This document shows positions 33,906-44,482 of a stretch of 64,000 nucleotides of DNA, in pieces. The position numbers were made by a program, and so were the translations under genes. A model generated the notes under the pieces. It did not search any database. It saw only the letters and a list, made by a program, of their open reading frames with translations, and was not told where the DNA came from. Origin of the DNA: Porphyromonas circumdentaria (lineage in GTDB: Bacteria; Bacteroidota; Bacteroidia; Bacteroidales; Porphyromonadaceae); the NCBI RefSeq assembly GCF_900167105.1, contig NZ_FUXE01000010.1, positions 1 to 64,000 on the forward strand, read 5' to 3'. Within the stretch, counting starts at the first letter, position 1; each line of letters opens with the position of its first letter.

Positions 33906-34993
33906 TGAACGAAGAGAAACTATTACAACATTTAAATAGTTTAGAAGATCGCTTCGAAGAGGTGCGTTTATTAATAACGGACCCTTCTGTCATAGCCGAT
34001 GATAAGAGGTTTATCCGCCTCAGCAAGGAATATCGCAGATTGGAAGAACTTCACGAAGCTCACAAAAAATATAATGCTCTATGTGAAAACAGAAAGGAAG
34101 CGATGGAAGTACTACACGCTTCGGAAGACGATGAGCTGAAGGCCTTGGCAAAAGAGGAACTAACGCATATCGAAGAGATATTGCCCGATACACAGCGCAG
34201 CATCGCGCTTTTGTTACTTCCCGACGACCCCGAAGATGCAAAGAATGCAATCGTCGAAATCCGCGCAGGAACGGGAGGTGATGAGGCCGCTCTTTTTGCC
34301 AGAGATTTATTCAAAATGTACTCTCGTTATTGTGAACGCCGCAAGTGGCGAGTAGAAATCAGTTCCTTTACCGAGGGAAGTTTAGGAGGGTACAAAGAAA
34401 TTATTTTTACCGTTTCGGGAGAGGCTGTATATGGCACACTGAAATATGAGTCTGGTGTACACCGAGTACAAAGAGTACCAGAAACAGAAACACAGGGACG
34501 CGTGCATACTTCTGCCGCTACCGTGGCGGTTTTGCCCGAAGCAGACGAATTTGACGTGGAGATTAAAGAATCTGACATAAGAGTAGATACCTACTGCTCA
34601 AGTGGAGCGGGAGGACAGTCGGTTAATACCACCTACTCAGCCGTTCGCTTGGTGCACATTCCTACAGGTATCATGGTGCAATGTCAAGATCAAAAATCAC
34701 AATTAAAGAACAAAGCCAAAGCCCTTGTAGAACTCCGCAGTAGAATATACAATCAAGAGCACCAAAAATACATCGACGAAGTGGCCTCTCGTCGTAAAAC
34801 GATGGTCTCTACGGGAGACCGATCGGCTAAAATACGTACCTACAACTTTCCCCAAGGAAGATTGACAGACCATAGGATCGGGCTTACCCTATACAATTTA
34901 AGTTCCATTATGGATGGAGATATAGAACCCGTATTAGAGGCTCTTGCTATGGCGGAAAATAGTGAAAGATTAAGTGAAGCATCACTGCTTTAA
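33905..34993 (+). CDS. prfA: Peptide chain release factor 1
   Basis: A 362-residue class I release factor that reads UAA and UAG stops. The peptidyl-tRNA hydrolysis motif GGQ is at residues 236-238 in [10 protein letters not shown]. The domain I and II parts include [16 protein letters not shown]. The C-terminal part has the usual basic [15 protein letters not shown] block, which is specific to this family. Length and start are normal, and translation is coupled to the upstream gene by a one-base overlap. The GGQ glutamine is the expected substrate of PrmC, encoded at 14042. pyrF follows after 17 bases. Confidence 0.95.
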   Translation: MNEEKLLQHLNSLEDRFEEVRLLITDPSVIADDKRFIRLSKEYRRLEELHEAHKKYNALCENRKEAMEVLHASEDDELKALAKEELTHIEEILPDTQRSIALLLLPDDPEDAKNAIVEIRAGTGGDEAALFARDLFKMYSRYCERRKWRVEISSFTEGSLGGYKEIIFTVSGEAVYGTLKYESGVHRVQRVPETETQGRVHTSAATVAVLPEADEFDVEIKESDIRVDTYCSSGAGGQSVNTTYSAVRLVHIPTGIMVQCQDQKSQLKNKAKALVELRSRIYNQEHQKYIDEVASRRKTMVSTGDRSAKIRTYNFPQGRLTDHRIGLTLYNLSSIMDGDIEPVLEALAMAENSERLSEASLL

Positions 34994-35010
34994 AGCAAAT
35001 AAGAAACAAT

Positions 35011-35841
35011 ATGACAAAACAAGAACTCATTGATAATATTAAACGTAAGCGTTCATTTTTATGTATTGGTCTTGACACAGACGTTCGAAAAATACCCGAG
35101 TGTCTGATGCAAGAGGAAAATCCTATTCTTGCCTTTAACCAAGCCATAATAGATGCTACAGCAGAGTATTGCGTTGCCTACAAGCCCAATGTTGCTTTTT
35201 ATGAATCAATGGGAGCTTTTGGCATTCAGGCTCTTAGTAGTACCATTACGTACATTAAAGAAAAATATCCAGACCAACTCATCATTGCAGATGCCAAACG
35301 TGGAGACATTGGCAACACTGGCACCCAGTATGCGCGAGCGTTTTTTGATTATTTCAAAGCAGATGCCATTACGCTGGCCCCCTACATGGGAGTCGACAGT
35401 GTAAAACCATTCTTAGAGTACTCCGACAAGTGGGTAGTACTACTCGCCTTAACCTCCAACGCTGGAGCCAAAGACTTTCAATTACAAAGAATGGAAGATG
35501 GCAAGTATCTCTTTGAAAAGGTACTCTTGGAAAGTACAAATTGGGCAGATGACGAGCAATTAATGTATGTAGTTGGAGCAACACAAACAGAGTATCTCAA
35601 ATGCGTACGCTCTATTGTTCCCAACCACTTCCTTCTCGTTCCTGGTATTGGAGCACAGGGAGGAGATTTTGATCAGTTGGTACATGATGCTATGAATAAT
35701 CAGTGCGGTCTACTGGTAAATTCGTCTCGTGGTATTATATACGCAGACTCGTCAGAACATTTTGCCTCTGCAGCCGCTCACGAAGCAGAAAATTTGAAAA
35801 GAAAAATGGAAATAGCCCTTATTAACAAAGGGATTATTTAA
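35011..35841 (+). CDS. pyrF: Orotidine-5'-phosphate decarboxylase
   Basis: A 276-residue OMP decarboxylase of the longer subgroup (about 270 residues) that makes UMP in pyrimidine synthesis. The catalytic Asp-Lys-Asp array appears as [11 protein letters not shown] (about residues 94-104). An [13 protein letters not shown] block near the N-terminus binds substrate, and the C-terminal phosphate site reads [11 protein letters not shown] and [11 protein letters not shown]. It is part of the run with prfA and lpxD, 12 bases before lpxD. No unusual feature is seen. Confidence 0.95.
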   Translation: MTKQELIDNIKRKRSFLCIGLDTDVRKIPECLMQEENPILAFNQAIIDATAEYCVAYKPNVAFYESMGAFGIQALSSTITYIKEKYPDQLIIADAKRGDIGNTGTQYARAFFDYFKADAITLAPYMGVDSVKPFLEYSDKWVVLLALTSNAGAKDFQLQRMEDGKYLFEKVLLESTNWADDEQLMYVVGATQTEYLKCVRSIVPNHFLLVPGIGAQGGDFDQLVHDAMNNQCGLLVNSSRGIIYADSSEHFASAAAHEAENLKRKMEIALINKGII

Positions 35842-35853
35842 AACGTATAACGC

Positions 35854-36906
35854 ATGAGGTACACTTTAAAAGAAATTGCCTCTCTAATAGAAGGTACGGT
35901 AGAAGGGGATGCAGATGCAACGGTGTCTGCTTTCGGAAAGATAGAAGAGGCAAAAGAGGGAGAGCTCTCCTTTATTGCCAATTCCAAGTACGCATCCTTT
36001 CTCTATACCTCCGAAGCAACAGCAGTGTTAGTAAGCAAAGACTTTTGCCCTACACACGCCTATAAGCCTGCTCTCATAAGGGTAGAAAATCCCTATGCCT
36101 CTTTGGCAAAACTTATGCAATTTGTTGCGAAAGAATTAAATCCCGAGCGCAACGGTATAGCACAGGAAGCTTTTATACACCCATCTGTACAGATTCCCGC
36201 AAACTGTTATATCGCTCCATTTGCTTACATCGAAGAGGGGGTTGTTTTAGGAGAGGGTTGTTCCATATATCCCCACTCCTATATTGGAAAGGATGTAACA
36301 ATCGGGGCTAATACCATCATTTACCCTCATGTTTCGATTTATTATAATTGTACGATAGGGTCTCGCTGCATAGTCCATGCGGGTTCTGTTATTGGATCTG
36401 ATGGATTCGGCTTTGCGCCCACAGAGGATGGGTACGACAAAATCCCCCAGTTGGGCACCGTTAAGATAGAAGACGATGTTGAGATTGGAGCCAACACCTG
36501 TATAGACCGCGCCGTTATGGGAGCTACGGTTATAGGAAAAGGGACCAAACTTGACAACCTGATTCAGGTTGCCCATAATTGTACTATCGGAGAGCATACG
36601 GTAGTGGCCTCTCAATCAGGTATGGCAGGCTCATCTCACCTAGGCTCTTGGTGCAAGATTGGAGGGCAAGCAGGCATTGCTGGCCACATTACCGTTGGAG
36701 ACAGAGTAAATATGGGAGGACAAACAGGGGTACTCGGCAATATAAAATCTGACAGAACGCTATTAGGTTCTCCAGCTATGGATCTCTCAAAAGCTCTACG
36801 TGCCTATACAATCATCCCCAAGCTACCCGAGTTAAGCTCTCGTCTTAGCGATTTAGAAAAAAAACTCAATCAAATAGAATCGAAGTTATGCAACAACAAA
36901 CATTAA
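35854..36906 (+). CDS. lpxD: UDP-3-O-acylglucosamine N-acyltransferase
   Basis: A 350-residue left-handed beta-helix acyltransferase that adds the second acyl chain in lipid A synthesis. The N-terminal uridine-binding domain (about residues 1-100, with [14 protein letters not shown]) is followed by hexapeptide repeats. The catalytic His is H241 in [11 protein letters not shown], and GGQAGIAGH and GGQTGVLGN follow. The C-terminal helix is rich in Leu and Glu. The 3' end overlaps lpxC/fabZ by 19 bases. The cluster order lpxD-lpxC/fabZ-lpxA is the expected one for this phylum. Confidence 0.95.
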   Translation: MRYTLKEIASLIEGTVEGDADATVSAFGKIEEAKEGELSFIANSKYASFLYTSEATAVLVSKDFCPTHAYKPALIRVENPYASLAKLMQFVAKELNPERNGIAQEAFIHPSVQIPANCYIAPFAYIEEGVVLGEGCSIYPHSYIGKDVTIGANTIIYPHVSIYYNCTIGSRCIVHAGSVIGSDGFGFAPTEDGYDKIPQLGTVKIEDDVEIGANTCIDRAVMGATVIGKGTKLDNLIQVAHNCTIGEHTVVASQSGMAGSSHLGSWCKIGGQAGIAGHITVGDRVNMGGQTGVLGNIKSDRTLLGSPAMDLSKALRAYTIIPKLPELSSRLSDLEKKLNQIESKLCNNKH

Positions 36907-38267
36907 GTTCTCCATTACATTTTAGTGGAAAAGGGTTACATACTGGATTAGATATATCGATGTCTCTGCTACCAGCTCCTATTAACACGGGGTATGTAGT
37001 GCGTAGAACTGACAAAGAGGGACAAACCTTTTCTTTACTGGCAGATTTGGTAAACTCTACAGAGCGTAGTACAGTTATAAAAAAAGGGGAACTCAGTATT
37101 AGTACCGTAGAGCATGTGTTAAGTGCTCTGTATGCTATGGGTGTAGACAACTGTGTTATAGAAGTTGACGCCCCCGAATGTCCTATTTTGGACGGGAGTG
37201 CTCTCCCCTACATTCAAGCAATACAAAGGACAGGCTTAACCGAGCAGGAGGCAGAACGAGAGTATTACTATGTAAAACAACGCATGGAAGTAACTGACCC
37301 AGAGACAGGCTCCAAACTTATAGCTTTACCAGACGATCAGTTCTCTATTGATGTTCACATCGCTTACCCCTCTCCTGCCCTTTCTAATCAGTTTGCAACT
37401 TTCGATGCTAATACAGATTTTGCAACAGAAATAGCACCCGCACGTAGCTTTGTTTTTGTTAGAGAAATTCTTCCCCTCTTAGAGAAAGGACTAATAAAAG
37501 GAGGCGATCTAAGCAATGCTCATGTTATTTATGATCAAGTGCTCGATGAGGAGCGCAAAAAAGCTCTACAAACTCACTTAGGCGAGGGATACTCCATCCC
37601 AGAGCATTTGGGGAGTATCAACCCCAATCCTCTGATGGTCAATGAACCTGCACGCCATAAATTATTGGATGTTATAGGAGATTTGGCTTTATCAGGTCGC
37701 TTTATCAAAGGTCATATAATTGCTTACTGTCCTGGACACGGCATAAACAATCAAATGGCTCGTTTGATTAGAAAAGACCTCAAACAAATGGAAGAGCAAG
37801 CACCGCAATACAACCCAAATCTACCACCTTTGTTGGATATAAATCGTATCAAGGAGCTTCTTCCCCATCGATTCCCATTCCTATTGGTAGATAAAGTAAT
37901 TGATATTAAAAAGGACTCTATCGTAGGAGTGAAGAGTGTCTCTTGTAACGAACCTTTTTTCCCAGGACACTTCCCCGAAGAACCCGTTATGCCAGGGGTT
38001 TTAATTGTAGAGGCTATGGCACAAACTGGAGGATTATTAGTATTGAACTCCATGGGCAATGAGAAGTGCTCTACCTACTTCCTCAAAATAAACAATGTGA
38101 AGTTCAGACAAAAGGTAGTACCTGGAGATACCTTGCTCTTCAAATTACGCATGACATCTGAGATTAGCAGGGGTGTTGCCAATATGAGAGGATTGGCTTT
38201 CGTCGGCAATAAACTTGTCTGCGAGGCTGAATTCATGGCACAAATCATAAAAAACAATCCTAAATAA
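36888..38267 (+). CDS. lpxC/fabZ: Bifunctional LpxC deacetylase / FabZ dehydratase
   Basis: A 459-residue fusion. Residues about 1-305 are LpxC, the zinc deacetylase that commits UDP-3-O-acyl-GlcNAc to lipid A. It has the SGKGLHTG start, the [10 protein letters not shown] zinc His block and [12 protein letters not shown] with the HxxxD zinc ligands. Residues about 320-459 are FabZ, the 3-hydroxyacyl-ACP dehydratase, with [14 protein letters not shown] and catalytic H361 in [14 protein letters not shown]. This fusion is normal in Bacteroidota and couples lipid A and fatty-acid synthesis. The start overlaps lpxD by 19 bases, and lpxA follows after 9. Confidence 0.95.
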   Translation: MQQQTLSSPLHFSGKGLHTGLDISMSLLPAPINTGYVVRRTDKEGQTFSLLADLVNSTERSTVIKKGELSISTVEHVLSALYAMGVDNCVIEVDAPECPILDGSALPYIQAIQRTGLTEQEAEREYYYVKQRMEVTDPETGSKLIALPDDQFSIDVHIAYPSPALSNQFATFDANTDFATEIAPARSFVFVREILPLLEKGLIKGGDLSNAHVIYDQVLDEERKKALQTHLGEGYSIPEHLGSINPNPLMVNEPARHKLLDVIGDLALSGRFIKGHIIAYCPGHGINNQMARLIRKDLKQMEEQAPQYNPNLPPLLDINRIKELLPHRFPFLLVDKVIDIKKDSIVGVKSVSCNEPFFPGHFPEEPVMPGVLIVEAMAQTGGLLVLNSMGNEKCSTYFLKINNVKFRQKVVPGDTLLFKLRMTSEISRGVANMRGLAFVGNKLVCEAEFMAQIIKNNPK

Positions 38268-38276
38268 CACACTTAC

Positions 38277-39071
38277 ATGACACAGGAAACATTTATCCAT
38301 CCTCAGGCTTTAGTCCACTCTAAAGCCCAAATAGGACAGGGGGCATATATTGATGCTTTCTCTATAGTAGAAGAAAATACAGAAATAGGAGACAATACAA
38401 TATTACACCCTCACTCTATTGTACGTAGTGGTAGTCGCATTGGTAACCACTGTAATATACACCCTGGAGCCGTAATAGGTGGAATACCTCAAGATCTGAA
38501 ATTTAAGAACGAGGAGACTCTCGCCATTATCGGCGATAAAACGACGGTACGAGAGTATGCTACAGTAAACCGAGGTACCGCTTCGAGGGGCTTTACCAAG
38601 GTTGGAGATGAGTGTCTACTTATGGCATACAGCCACGTGGCACACGACTGTGTACTCAACAATAATATAATAATAGGAAATGCTACCCAAATAGCAGGCG
38701 AAGTACTGATTGACGATTTTGCAATCTTAAGTGGCGGAGTTTTAGTGCATCAATTCGTCAATATTTCTCAACACGTAATGATACAGGGAGGATCTAAGGT
38801 TACAAAAGACATCCCCCCCTATATAATTATCGGAAGAGATCCTATTGCCTACTGCGGTATCAACATTGTAGGACTTCGACGCAGGGGCTTTACGGACAAA
38901 CAGATATTCTTGATTGGAGATATTTACCGCACCCTCTACCTAAAAGGGCTTAATAACACAGATGCTTTAAATACAATAGCACTGGAATACCCCTCCTCTG
39001 ACGAAAGAGATTTAATATTGAATTTCATAAAAAACTCTCAGAGAGGTATTGTGCGCAGTAATCTCGAGTAG
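38277..39071 (+). CDS. lpxA: UDP-N-acetylglucosamine acyltransferase
   Basis: A 264-residue trimeric left-handed beta-helix enzyme that performs the first acylation in lipid A synthesis. Hexapeptide repeats run from about residue 8 to 190. The catalytic His is H123 in SHVAHDC, equivalent to His125 of E. coli. The C-terminal helical part holds NIVGLRRRGFTDKQI and IYRTLYLKGL. The start is 9 bases after lpxC/fabZ, and the length is normal. Confidence 0.95.
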   Translation: MTQETFIHPQALVHSKAQIGQGAYIDAFSIVEENTEIGDNTILHPHSIVRSGSRIGNHCNIHPGAVIGGIPQDLKFKNEETLAIIGDKTTVREYATVNRGTASRGFTKVGDECLLMAYSHVAHDCVLNNNIIIGNATQIAGEVLIDDFAILSGGVLVHQFVNISQHVMIQGGSKVTKDIPPYIIIGRDPIAYCGINIVGLRRRGFTDKQIFLIGDIYRTLYLKGLNNTDALNTIALEYPSSDERDLILNFIKNSQRGIVRSNLE

Positions 39072-39103
39072 AATGAGTACAGGATCATAGTTTTTGTTGA
39101 AAG

Positions 39104-40687
39104 ATGAGAAAGATTTTCACAGAAGCGAACATAAAAAACATATATTCGCAGTCTTTAGAAGAGGGGGTATGCTCCTCTCGAGAGCTTATACATCTTCACG
39201 CTTCTCAATTCGTAACCGAGTTGAAAATGTGTTATGAAGATCACCTTTCTCGCCCTTTCATCATCTTCTGTGGTCCAGGGCATAATGGCTCTGTAGGTCT
39301 AAACATAGCCCTCATACTATCGGAAAAAATTGACCCTAGCCGTCAAATAGAGATATTTCTATTTAAGCCTCCTTTGGGTCTGAGAGAGGAGTCTACCCTT
39401 CTTAAAGAACAGCTTCTTACTGTTAGAAATGTTCTTTTACATGAGATAGACAATCAATTTACTCCTCCTCAGATAGATTATAGGCATATAGTCATTGATG
39501 CTCTTTTTGGAACAGATTTACAAGTTCCCCTAAGGCCTGATAGTGGTTTTGGTAGACTTATTAAGTATATCAACGGCAACCAAGAGAGCAATATCATTTC
39601 TGTCGACATTCCCTCGGGTTTGTCTCCCGACATCAATCACGAGACGCTACCTGAGTGTGTAATACAAGCCACCTACACATTTAGTTTAGATTTTCCCAAG
39701 CTATCCTCTTTTTTTGAAGAAAATAGGAAATTCTATGGAGACTTAAGGCTTTTAGAGTTTAATCTCAGCGAAACTGTCGAAGAGACTTTAACGACGCGCT
39801 ACTTTGAGACTACAGATCATGACATAGAACTCTCCTTAAAAAGAAATCATCAATCCCTTGCTCCGAGAACAAGAGATGGAGTCCTTCTCATCGGAGGTAC
39901 CCCTAAGAACATTGGATCATTAATTTTAGCAACAAAAGGAGCACTACATAGCGGGGTCTCTCACGTAGCAGTACAAACCTCCTCACAAGAAGAGCTTTTT
40001 TTACAATTAAAAGTCCCAGAGGTTACTATAATTGATTCTATTCCTCTCGAGACATTAGGAATCTCGGAGACTACTTCTGCAGATAAAAACTCTATTCCAA
40101 CAAGAATCTCTGCTCTTCTGCCCTACACGGCAATCGGCTTGGGGTGCGGTTTAACTTACTCGTCCTTTGTAAAACAATATCTAGAGCATCTTTTTTTCTC
40201 TCTTTCAGACAAACAATTTGTCTTTGATGAAGATGCTGTTGCTCTCCTTGCCAACGATGAAGACCTTTTCGAAATCCTTCCAGAAAAGTCCATTTTAATC
40301 CTATCGAGAAATGCTTTTGACAAACTACTTAAGGTAGTAAGCAACACAGAAGAACAACGCATAGAACAGGCTAGTTCTTTTGCAAAAAGAAAGAATATAT
40401 ACCTTATCCTGCAAGGCTATAAGACAGCTATCTGTCTGCCCAACGGAAGTGTAATATTTAACACGGGAGGAACGAGCGAAAAAGTTATTCAGGGGGGCAA
40501 CTACACCTTAATGGGTATTGTCGTATCACTATTAGCTCAAAATTACTCCCCAGGAACAGCCTCTATTATAGCAACCCATCTCTATGGTTTAGCCTGTGAT
40601 TTGTATATCGGCAAATACTCTTATTTTTCCTTGACTGCGTCGGATATTATAAATATGCTTCCAGAGGTTTTCAGACAAATCAAGTAA
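39104..40687 (+). CDS. NAD(P)HX epimerase/dehydratase-like fusion with altered motifs
   Basis: A 527-residue protein laid out like the NnrE-NnrD fusion that repairs hydrated NAD(P)H. The N-terminal epimerase-like half (about 1-230) keeps DALFGT at 132-137 and SVDIPSGLSPD. However, the usual GNNGGDG loop reads GHNGSVG (59-65), so the Asp is Val. In the C-terminal kinase-like half (about 250-520) the catalytic loop normally written GSGDVL reads GTSEKV (456-461). The usual TPHPGE block is also unrecognisable (ILSRNAFDKLL). Both activities are therefore doubtful. The frame is intact and lies 32 bases after lpxA, in the same run. It may be a decaying enzyme or one with a new job. Confidence 0.75.
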   Translation: MRKIFTEANIKNIYSQSLEEGVCSSRELIHLHASQFVTELKMCYEDHLSRPFIIFCGPGHNGSVGLNIALILSEKIDPSRQIEIFLFKPPLGLREESTLLKEQLLTVRNVLLHEIDNQFTPPQIDYRHIVIDALFGTDLQVPLRPDSGFGRLIKYINGNQESNIISVDIPSGLSPDINHETLPECVIQATYTFSLDFPKLSSFFEENRKFYGDLRLLEFNLSETVEETLTTRYFETTDHDIELSLKRNHQSLAPRTRDGVLLIGGTPKNIGSLILATKGALHSGVSHVAVQTSSQEELFLQLKVPEVTIIDSIPLETLGISETTSADKNSIPTRISALLPYTAIGLGCGLTYSSFVKQYLEHLFFSLSDKQFVFDEDAVALLANDEDLFEILPEKSILILSRNAFDKLLKVVSNTEEQRIEQASSFAKRKNIYLILQGYKTAICLPNGSVIFNTGGTSEKVIQGGNYTLMGIVVSLLAQNYSPGTASIIATHLYGLACDLYIGKYSYFSLTASDIINMLPEVFRQIK

Positions 40688-40711
40688 TTCTCTATTGACT
40701 TAGAAGATCAT

Positions 40712-42016
40712 ATGACTTCACAAAATCAAACTCTTAAGGGAAGAAGAAACGATCTTCCTGCATTCGTCTTTATGGTGGTGTTTATGGCCTTGATAGGTCT
40801 TATCACAAGCATCAATCAACAGTTTCAAGCACCCCTAAAAGCTGCGTTTTTAGCCCAAGCTGGTTCTTTTGAAAACACATTAACAACGCTACTGACATTT
40901 GCATTCTTTCTGGCCTACCTTGTCATGGGACCTACGAGTGCCAAGTTCCTCCAAAAGAATGGCTATAAAAAGACTTTGCTTCTGGGAACCGCTATTGTAA
41001 TCTGCTCTTTAGTTATTTTCGAACTCTCTGCATTCTCCCATCAGTGGTTTGCCACCCATCCTACACTCCAAGGGTGGAATACCATTCCTTGCGGAAAAGA
41101 GGTACATCTGCCTATCGGGTACTTTTTATTTTTGATTGGATGCTTTGTATCAGGGACGGGATTAACCTATCTACAAGCCTCTGTTAATCCTTACATCATC
41201 GTCTGCTCAGTCCCCAGAACAACAGGGGTTACTCGCCAAAATATTGCGGGTACAGCCAATTCTTTAATGAATACATTAGGCCCTGTATTCGTGGGGTATG
41301 TACTATTCAAAGGAAAGGAAGGAGCCGATGTAGAGGTTACTTCCATTCTTTTACCTCTACTCTTTTTCATTCTATTTGTTGGAGTTTTGTTTGTAGGTAT
41401 AAAATATGTTCGACTTCCCGAATTGGCACCAGATTCAGACAGTACAACAAGTTCTTTAGAACACTCTGTCTACAAATTTAGACATCTTCGTTTGGGAGTA
41501 ATTGCCATATTTATGTACGTTGGCTGCGAAGTTTCTATCGGGAGCAATATTATTCACTATGCTCAACAAGATCTTGGATTATCCTACACACAAGTGGTTA
41601 CTTGGAGTAGTTTGTATTGGCTCTCCATGCTTATAGGGCGTTTTCTAAGTAGTTTCTTAACAATGATTAGAGCTAATGTGCAGTTACTCGTAACTTCTTT
41701 ATGTGCTGCTGTATTGGTTGCTCTTTCTATGTTGCTGAAAGAACCAAGAATTTTAATTGCAGTAGGACTACTACACTCGCTCATGTGGGGAGCCATTTTC
41801 TCTTTGGCTATTGATAAGTTGGGCAAATATACGGCACAAGCTTCAGGAGCTCTTCTCATGGGGGTAATCGGCGGAGCTATTATGCCTTTCTTACAAGGAG
41901 CATTGGCCGATTTTGGTGGCAACTGGAATTGGACTTGGACTTTGGTTATCATTGGCGAAGTTTATATGCTGTACTACGCCCTCGAGGGCTATAAGCCTCA
42001 ACCTATCCGTCAATAA
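40712..42016 (+). CDS. FucP-like sugar MFS transporter
   Basis: A 434-residue inner-membrane transporter of the FHS family (fucose or glucose/galactose:H+ symporters) with about 12 hydrophobic segments. The N-terminal TM1 block reads FVFMVVFMALIGLITSINQ with a following QFQAPLKAAF. GLTYLQASVNPYI and NIAGTANSLMNTLGPV are typical of the group, as are GRFLSSF and the C-terminal GGAIMPFLQGALAD. The exact sugar cannot be assigned. It closes the plus-strand run and is followed by a terminator. There is a somewhat long loop at residues 108-138. Confidence 0.85.
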   Translation: MTSQNQTLKGRRNDLPAFVFMVVFMALIGLITSINQQFQAPLKAAFLAQAGSFENTLTTLLTFAFFLAYLVMGPTSAKFLQKNGYKKTLLLGTAIVICSLVIFELSAFSHQWFATHPTLQGWNTIPCGKEVHLPIGYFLFLIGCFVSGTGLTYLQASVNPYIIVCSVPRTTGVTRQNIAGTANSLMNTLGPVFVGYVLFKGKEGADVEVTSILLPLLFFILFVGVLFVGIKYVRLPELAPDSDSTTSSLEHSVYKFRHLRLGVIAIFMYVGCEVSIGSNIIHYAQQDLGLSYTQVVTWSSLYWLSMLIGRFLSSFLTMIRANVQLLVTSLCAAVLVALSMLLKEPRILIAVGLLHSLMWGAIFSLAIDKLGKYTAQASGALLMGVIGGAIMPFLQGALADFGGNWNWTWTLVIIGEVYMLYYALEGYKPQPIRQ

Positions 42017-42070
42017 AAGGGAAAAGGATTCCTATTAAAAAGAGTATATCCTTCTTCTAAATATCAAATT

Positions 42071-42112
42071 GAACCCTAAAGGTTGGATAAAAACTTTTAG
42101 GGTTCTTTTTAT
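42071..42112 (+). terminator. Intrinsic terminator after the sugar transporter
   Basis: GAACCCTAAA pairs with TTTAGGGTTC and is followed by TTTTT. It lies 55 bases after the stop and ends the long plus-strand gene run. Confidence 0.8.
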
Positions 42113-42129
42113 GCAGAGTACTTTCTTAA

Positions 42130-42400
42130 GGTAGTGTCTGAAAAAGCGTGTAAGCTAAGCTTCTCTTTTTAGAGTTTGCCATCACTAAGATCTTTGTATT
42201 ATACCTCACCGCTGCATCTCTTTTGAGGCTCGACTTAAAAACATATACACTCGGAACTTCTATCGAAGCCTTGTATGATACTGTCCTACAAAAGTGTGTA
42301 AGCCCCGTAGCTCTTAACTTTGTGGTAACAACAAAAAAACAAATTAAGAACAATGGAGCTTACAGCATCACAAAAGTCGGCATTTATTTCAGACACTACC
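42130..42400. mobile_element. 271-bp MITE-like element with 14-bp terminal inverted repeats
   Basis: GGTAGTGTCTGAAA at 42130-42143 is perfectly repeated in inverse at 42387-42400. The inside has no convincing gene. A stretch near 42279-42302 (TACTGTCCTACAAAAGTGTGT) resembles the left end in the same orientation, as if an inner end of a related element. No clear target-site duplication is visible. It is probably a non-autonomous or decayed insertion element. The 42017-42846 gap holds this, the terminator above and the third 21-bp repeat element. Confidence 0.65.
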
Positions 42401-42561
42401 ATCTCATCACTATCAAAGAGAGTTGTTCTCGGCAAAAAATCACCTTCTTTAATATCTCTACTTTTGCCTCTTTATCTCTTTGAATAGAAAAAAATGGCCC
42501 TATTGATCCTTTTAGAAAGTGAAATCCATAAGAGCAAAAGTTGTCTGCTTCAAGAAGAATT

Positions 42562-42658
42562 CTCTATTCGTAGATTACATTTATATATTTGCAAGTTGCA
42601 TATATGTATATTAAGATTGCATATATGTATATTAAGTCTAGATATAGAGAAATTCTCA
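42562..42658. repeat. MITE-like element with 21-bp tandem units, copy 3
   Basis: Units of exactly 21 bases lie at 42575-42595, 42596-42616 and 42617-42637, with the core ATATATGTATATTAAG in the last two. The arms GAATTCTCTATTCGTAGA (left) and TCTAGATATAGAGAAATTC (right) form an imperfect inverted repeat. Unit length, core and arms correspond to copies 1 and 2. Confidence 0.75.
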
Positions 42659-42846
42659 GAATAAAAGGAAAAAGTTAGCGTTGTAAAAGTATCAAAGAGT
42701 ACCTATATATCCAGAAAAGTACAGCGTAGTAAGTTCCTATTTTCTGCTTTTCTAACTCTAAAATAAGAACCTACCCATTGACTCTCTCCCTTAGGGAAGA
42801 AGTATTACAGGTTGATTTTACTTAGAAGAAGAAATAAGCTATGCTT

Positions 42847-43341
42847 CTATTCCTTAGCTTTTTTGGCCTCGAGAAGAGCAAGAATAGTTTGCCGCTTTTC
42901 GGGGTGCATCAAGTTAGGAGCAATTTGTGCTAAGGGCTCTAACACAAAAAGGCGTTCGTGTAAGAGAGGATGAGGAACAACAAGGTGATTTGAGCAAATA
43001 ACCTCCTCCCCATAAAAAAGGATATCTATATCTATCGTTCTATCGGTATAATTCTCATCCCTGAGATGTTTAGAAGTACGCCCCAAAGAACGCTCTATCC
43101 TCTGCGTCTCTGTCAATAGCTCTTCTGCCGATAGATGTGTGCGTAGGGCGACAACAGTATTGAGAAAATGGTGTTCAGAAGTAAACCCCCAAGGAGCCGT
43201 TTCATAGTAGGGAGCAATGTCCATTATACTCCCCACCTCCTCGTCAAGCCGTGTTATAGCTTGGGACAATAAAATATACCTTGCCCCGAGATTACTTCCC
43301 AAAGCAAGGTATACAACAGTAGAATGTTTTTTTTCTTTCAT
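42847..43341 (-). CDS. folK: 2-amino-4-hydroxy-6-hydroxymethyldihydropteridine pyrophosphokinase
   Basis: A 164-residue HPPK that pyrophosphorylates the pterin in folate synthesis, just before the FolP step encoded at 55447. The family blocks are clear: LALGSNLGAR near the start, FLNTVVAL at about residues 60-67, and RTIDIDILFYGEEV with the paired metal-binding Asp. HPLLHERLFVLEPLAQI follows. It is the last gene of the minus-strand run with queA, 26 bases after it. The length is normal. Confidence 0.93.
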   Translation of the reverse strand: MKEKKHSTVVYLALGSNLGARYILLSQAITRLDEEVGSIMDIAPYYETAPWGFTSEHHFLNTVVALRTHLSAEELLTETQRIERSLGRTSKHLRDENYTDRTIDIDILFYGEEVICSNHLVVPHPLLHERLFVLEPLAQIAPNLMHPEKRQTILALLEAKKAKE

Positions 43342-43367
43342 TGCTACATCTAAGCTGTTTTCATGAC

Positions 43368-44417
43368 TTAGATAATTAGCATCGCGTCTCCATAGGCACC
43401 AAAACGATATTCCTCCTTTATGGCTACCTCGTAGGCATTCATTACATGTTCGTAGCCTCCCATTGAAGCTGCCATCATCAAAAGTAGCGACAAAGGCATA
43501 TGAAAATTAGTAATCAAAGAGGTTGCAAAAGCAATGTTGTAAGGAGGATAAATATACTTATTGGTCCATCCATCGAACTCTTTTATGCGGCCATCAGTAC
43601 TTACAGCTGTTTCTAAAGCTCTTAGCACGGAAGTTCCTACGGCTACAATCTGTCCGCCCTCTTCCTTTCCCTTGTTCGTTATATCACAACACTCCTTGGT
43701 GATAATCATCTGCTCATTATTCTTACGATGCTTGGATAGGTCTTCTATATCCTGATTTTCAAAATTCCCTAATCCATTATGAAGCGTAAGATAAGCAAAG
43801 TTACAATCTGCTATCTGCAATCTTTTGAGCAACTCTCTGCTAAAGTGAAGCCCTGCAGCGGGAGCAATAACAGCTCCTTCTTCCGAAGCATAAATCGTCT
43901 GAAATCGCTCTAAATCTTCTGGTTCTGCCTCTCGGTTCATATACTTAGGAAGAGGAGCAGCCCCCAGAGCATAGAGATAAGATTTGAACTCCTCATGCGT
44001 GCCATCATAAAGAAAACGCAATGTGCGACCACCATTTATGGTGTTATCTATTACCTCTGCAACAAGCGCATCGTCGGGACCGAAATAGAGTTTATTTCCG
44101 ATTCTAATCTTACGAGCTGGATCTACCAACACATCCCACAGCTTAATATCTTTGTTTAATTCTCGAAGCAAAAAAACTTCAATACGAGCCATGGTCTTCT
44201 CCTTCTTTCCGTAAAGACGGGCAGGAATAACTTTGGTATTATTAAAGACGAATGTATCCCCTTTTCCAAAGTAATTAAGAATATCCTTAAAAATCCGATG
44301 CTCAATAGAGCCATCTTTTCGATTAAGGACCATTAAACGCGATTCATCTCGATGCTGTGTCGGATGCGAAGCTATCAGATGCTCTGGCAAATTGAAATCG
44401 AACTCAGAAAGTTTCAT
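43368..44417 (-). CDS. queA: S-adenosylmethionine:tRNA ribosyltransferase-isomerase
   Basis: A 349-residue QueA that transfers ribosyl from SAM to preQ1 in tRNA, giving epoxyqueuosine. It shows the family start ([20 protein letters not shown]), the [15 protein letters not shown] block, [12 protein letters not shown] near residues 186-197, and the late [11 protein letters not shown] and [13 protein letters not shown]. The length is typical. It sits between truB and folK on the minus strand, which clusters RNA-modification genes. Confidence 0.94.
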   Translation of the reverse strand: MKLSEFDFNLPEHLIASHPTQHRDESRLMVLNRKDGSIEHRIFKDILNYFGKGDTFVFNNTKVIPARLYGKKEKTMARIEVFLLRELNKDIKLWDVLVDPARKIRIGNKLYFGPDDALVAEVIDNTINGGRTLRFLYDGTHEEFKSYLYALGAAPLPKYMNREAEPEDLERFQTIYASEEGAVIAPAAGLHFSRELLKRLQIADCNFAYLTLHNGLGNFENQDIEDLSKHRKNNEQMIITKECCDITNKGKEEGGQIVAVGTSVLRALETAVSTDGRIKEFDGWTNKYIYPPYNIAFATSLITNFHMPLSLLLMMAASMGGYEHVMNAYEVAIKEEYRFGAYGDAMLII

Positions 44418-44482
44418 TAAGCAGTTTCTTCTTATTTATAAATATGCACGTGTATAAAAAACAAACCAAAAGAGAAGAACGT

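Noticed and set aside
42126-42483. Small frames inside the 271-bp inverted-repeat element
   Set aside because: They cross the terminal repeats, lack transposase motifs and are on both strands.
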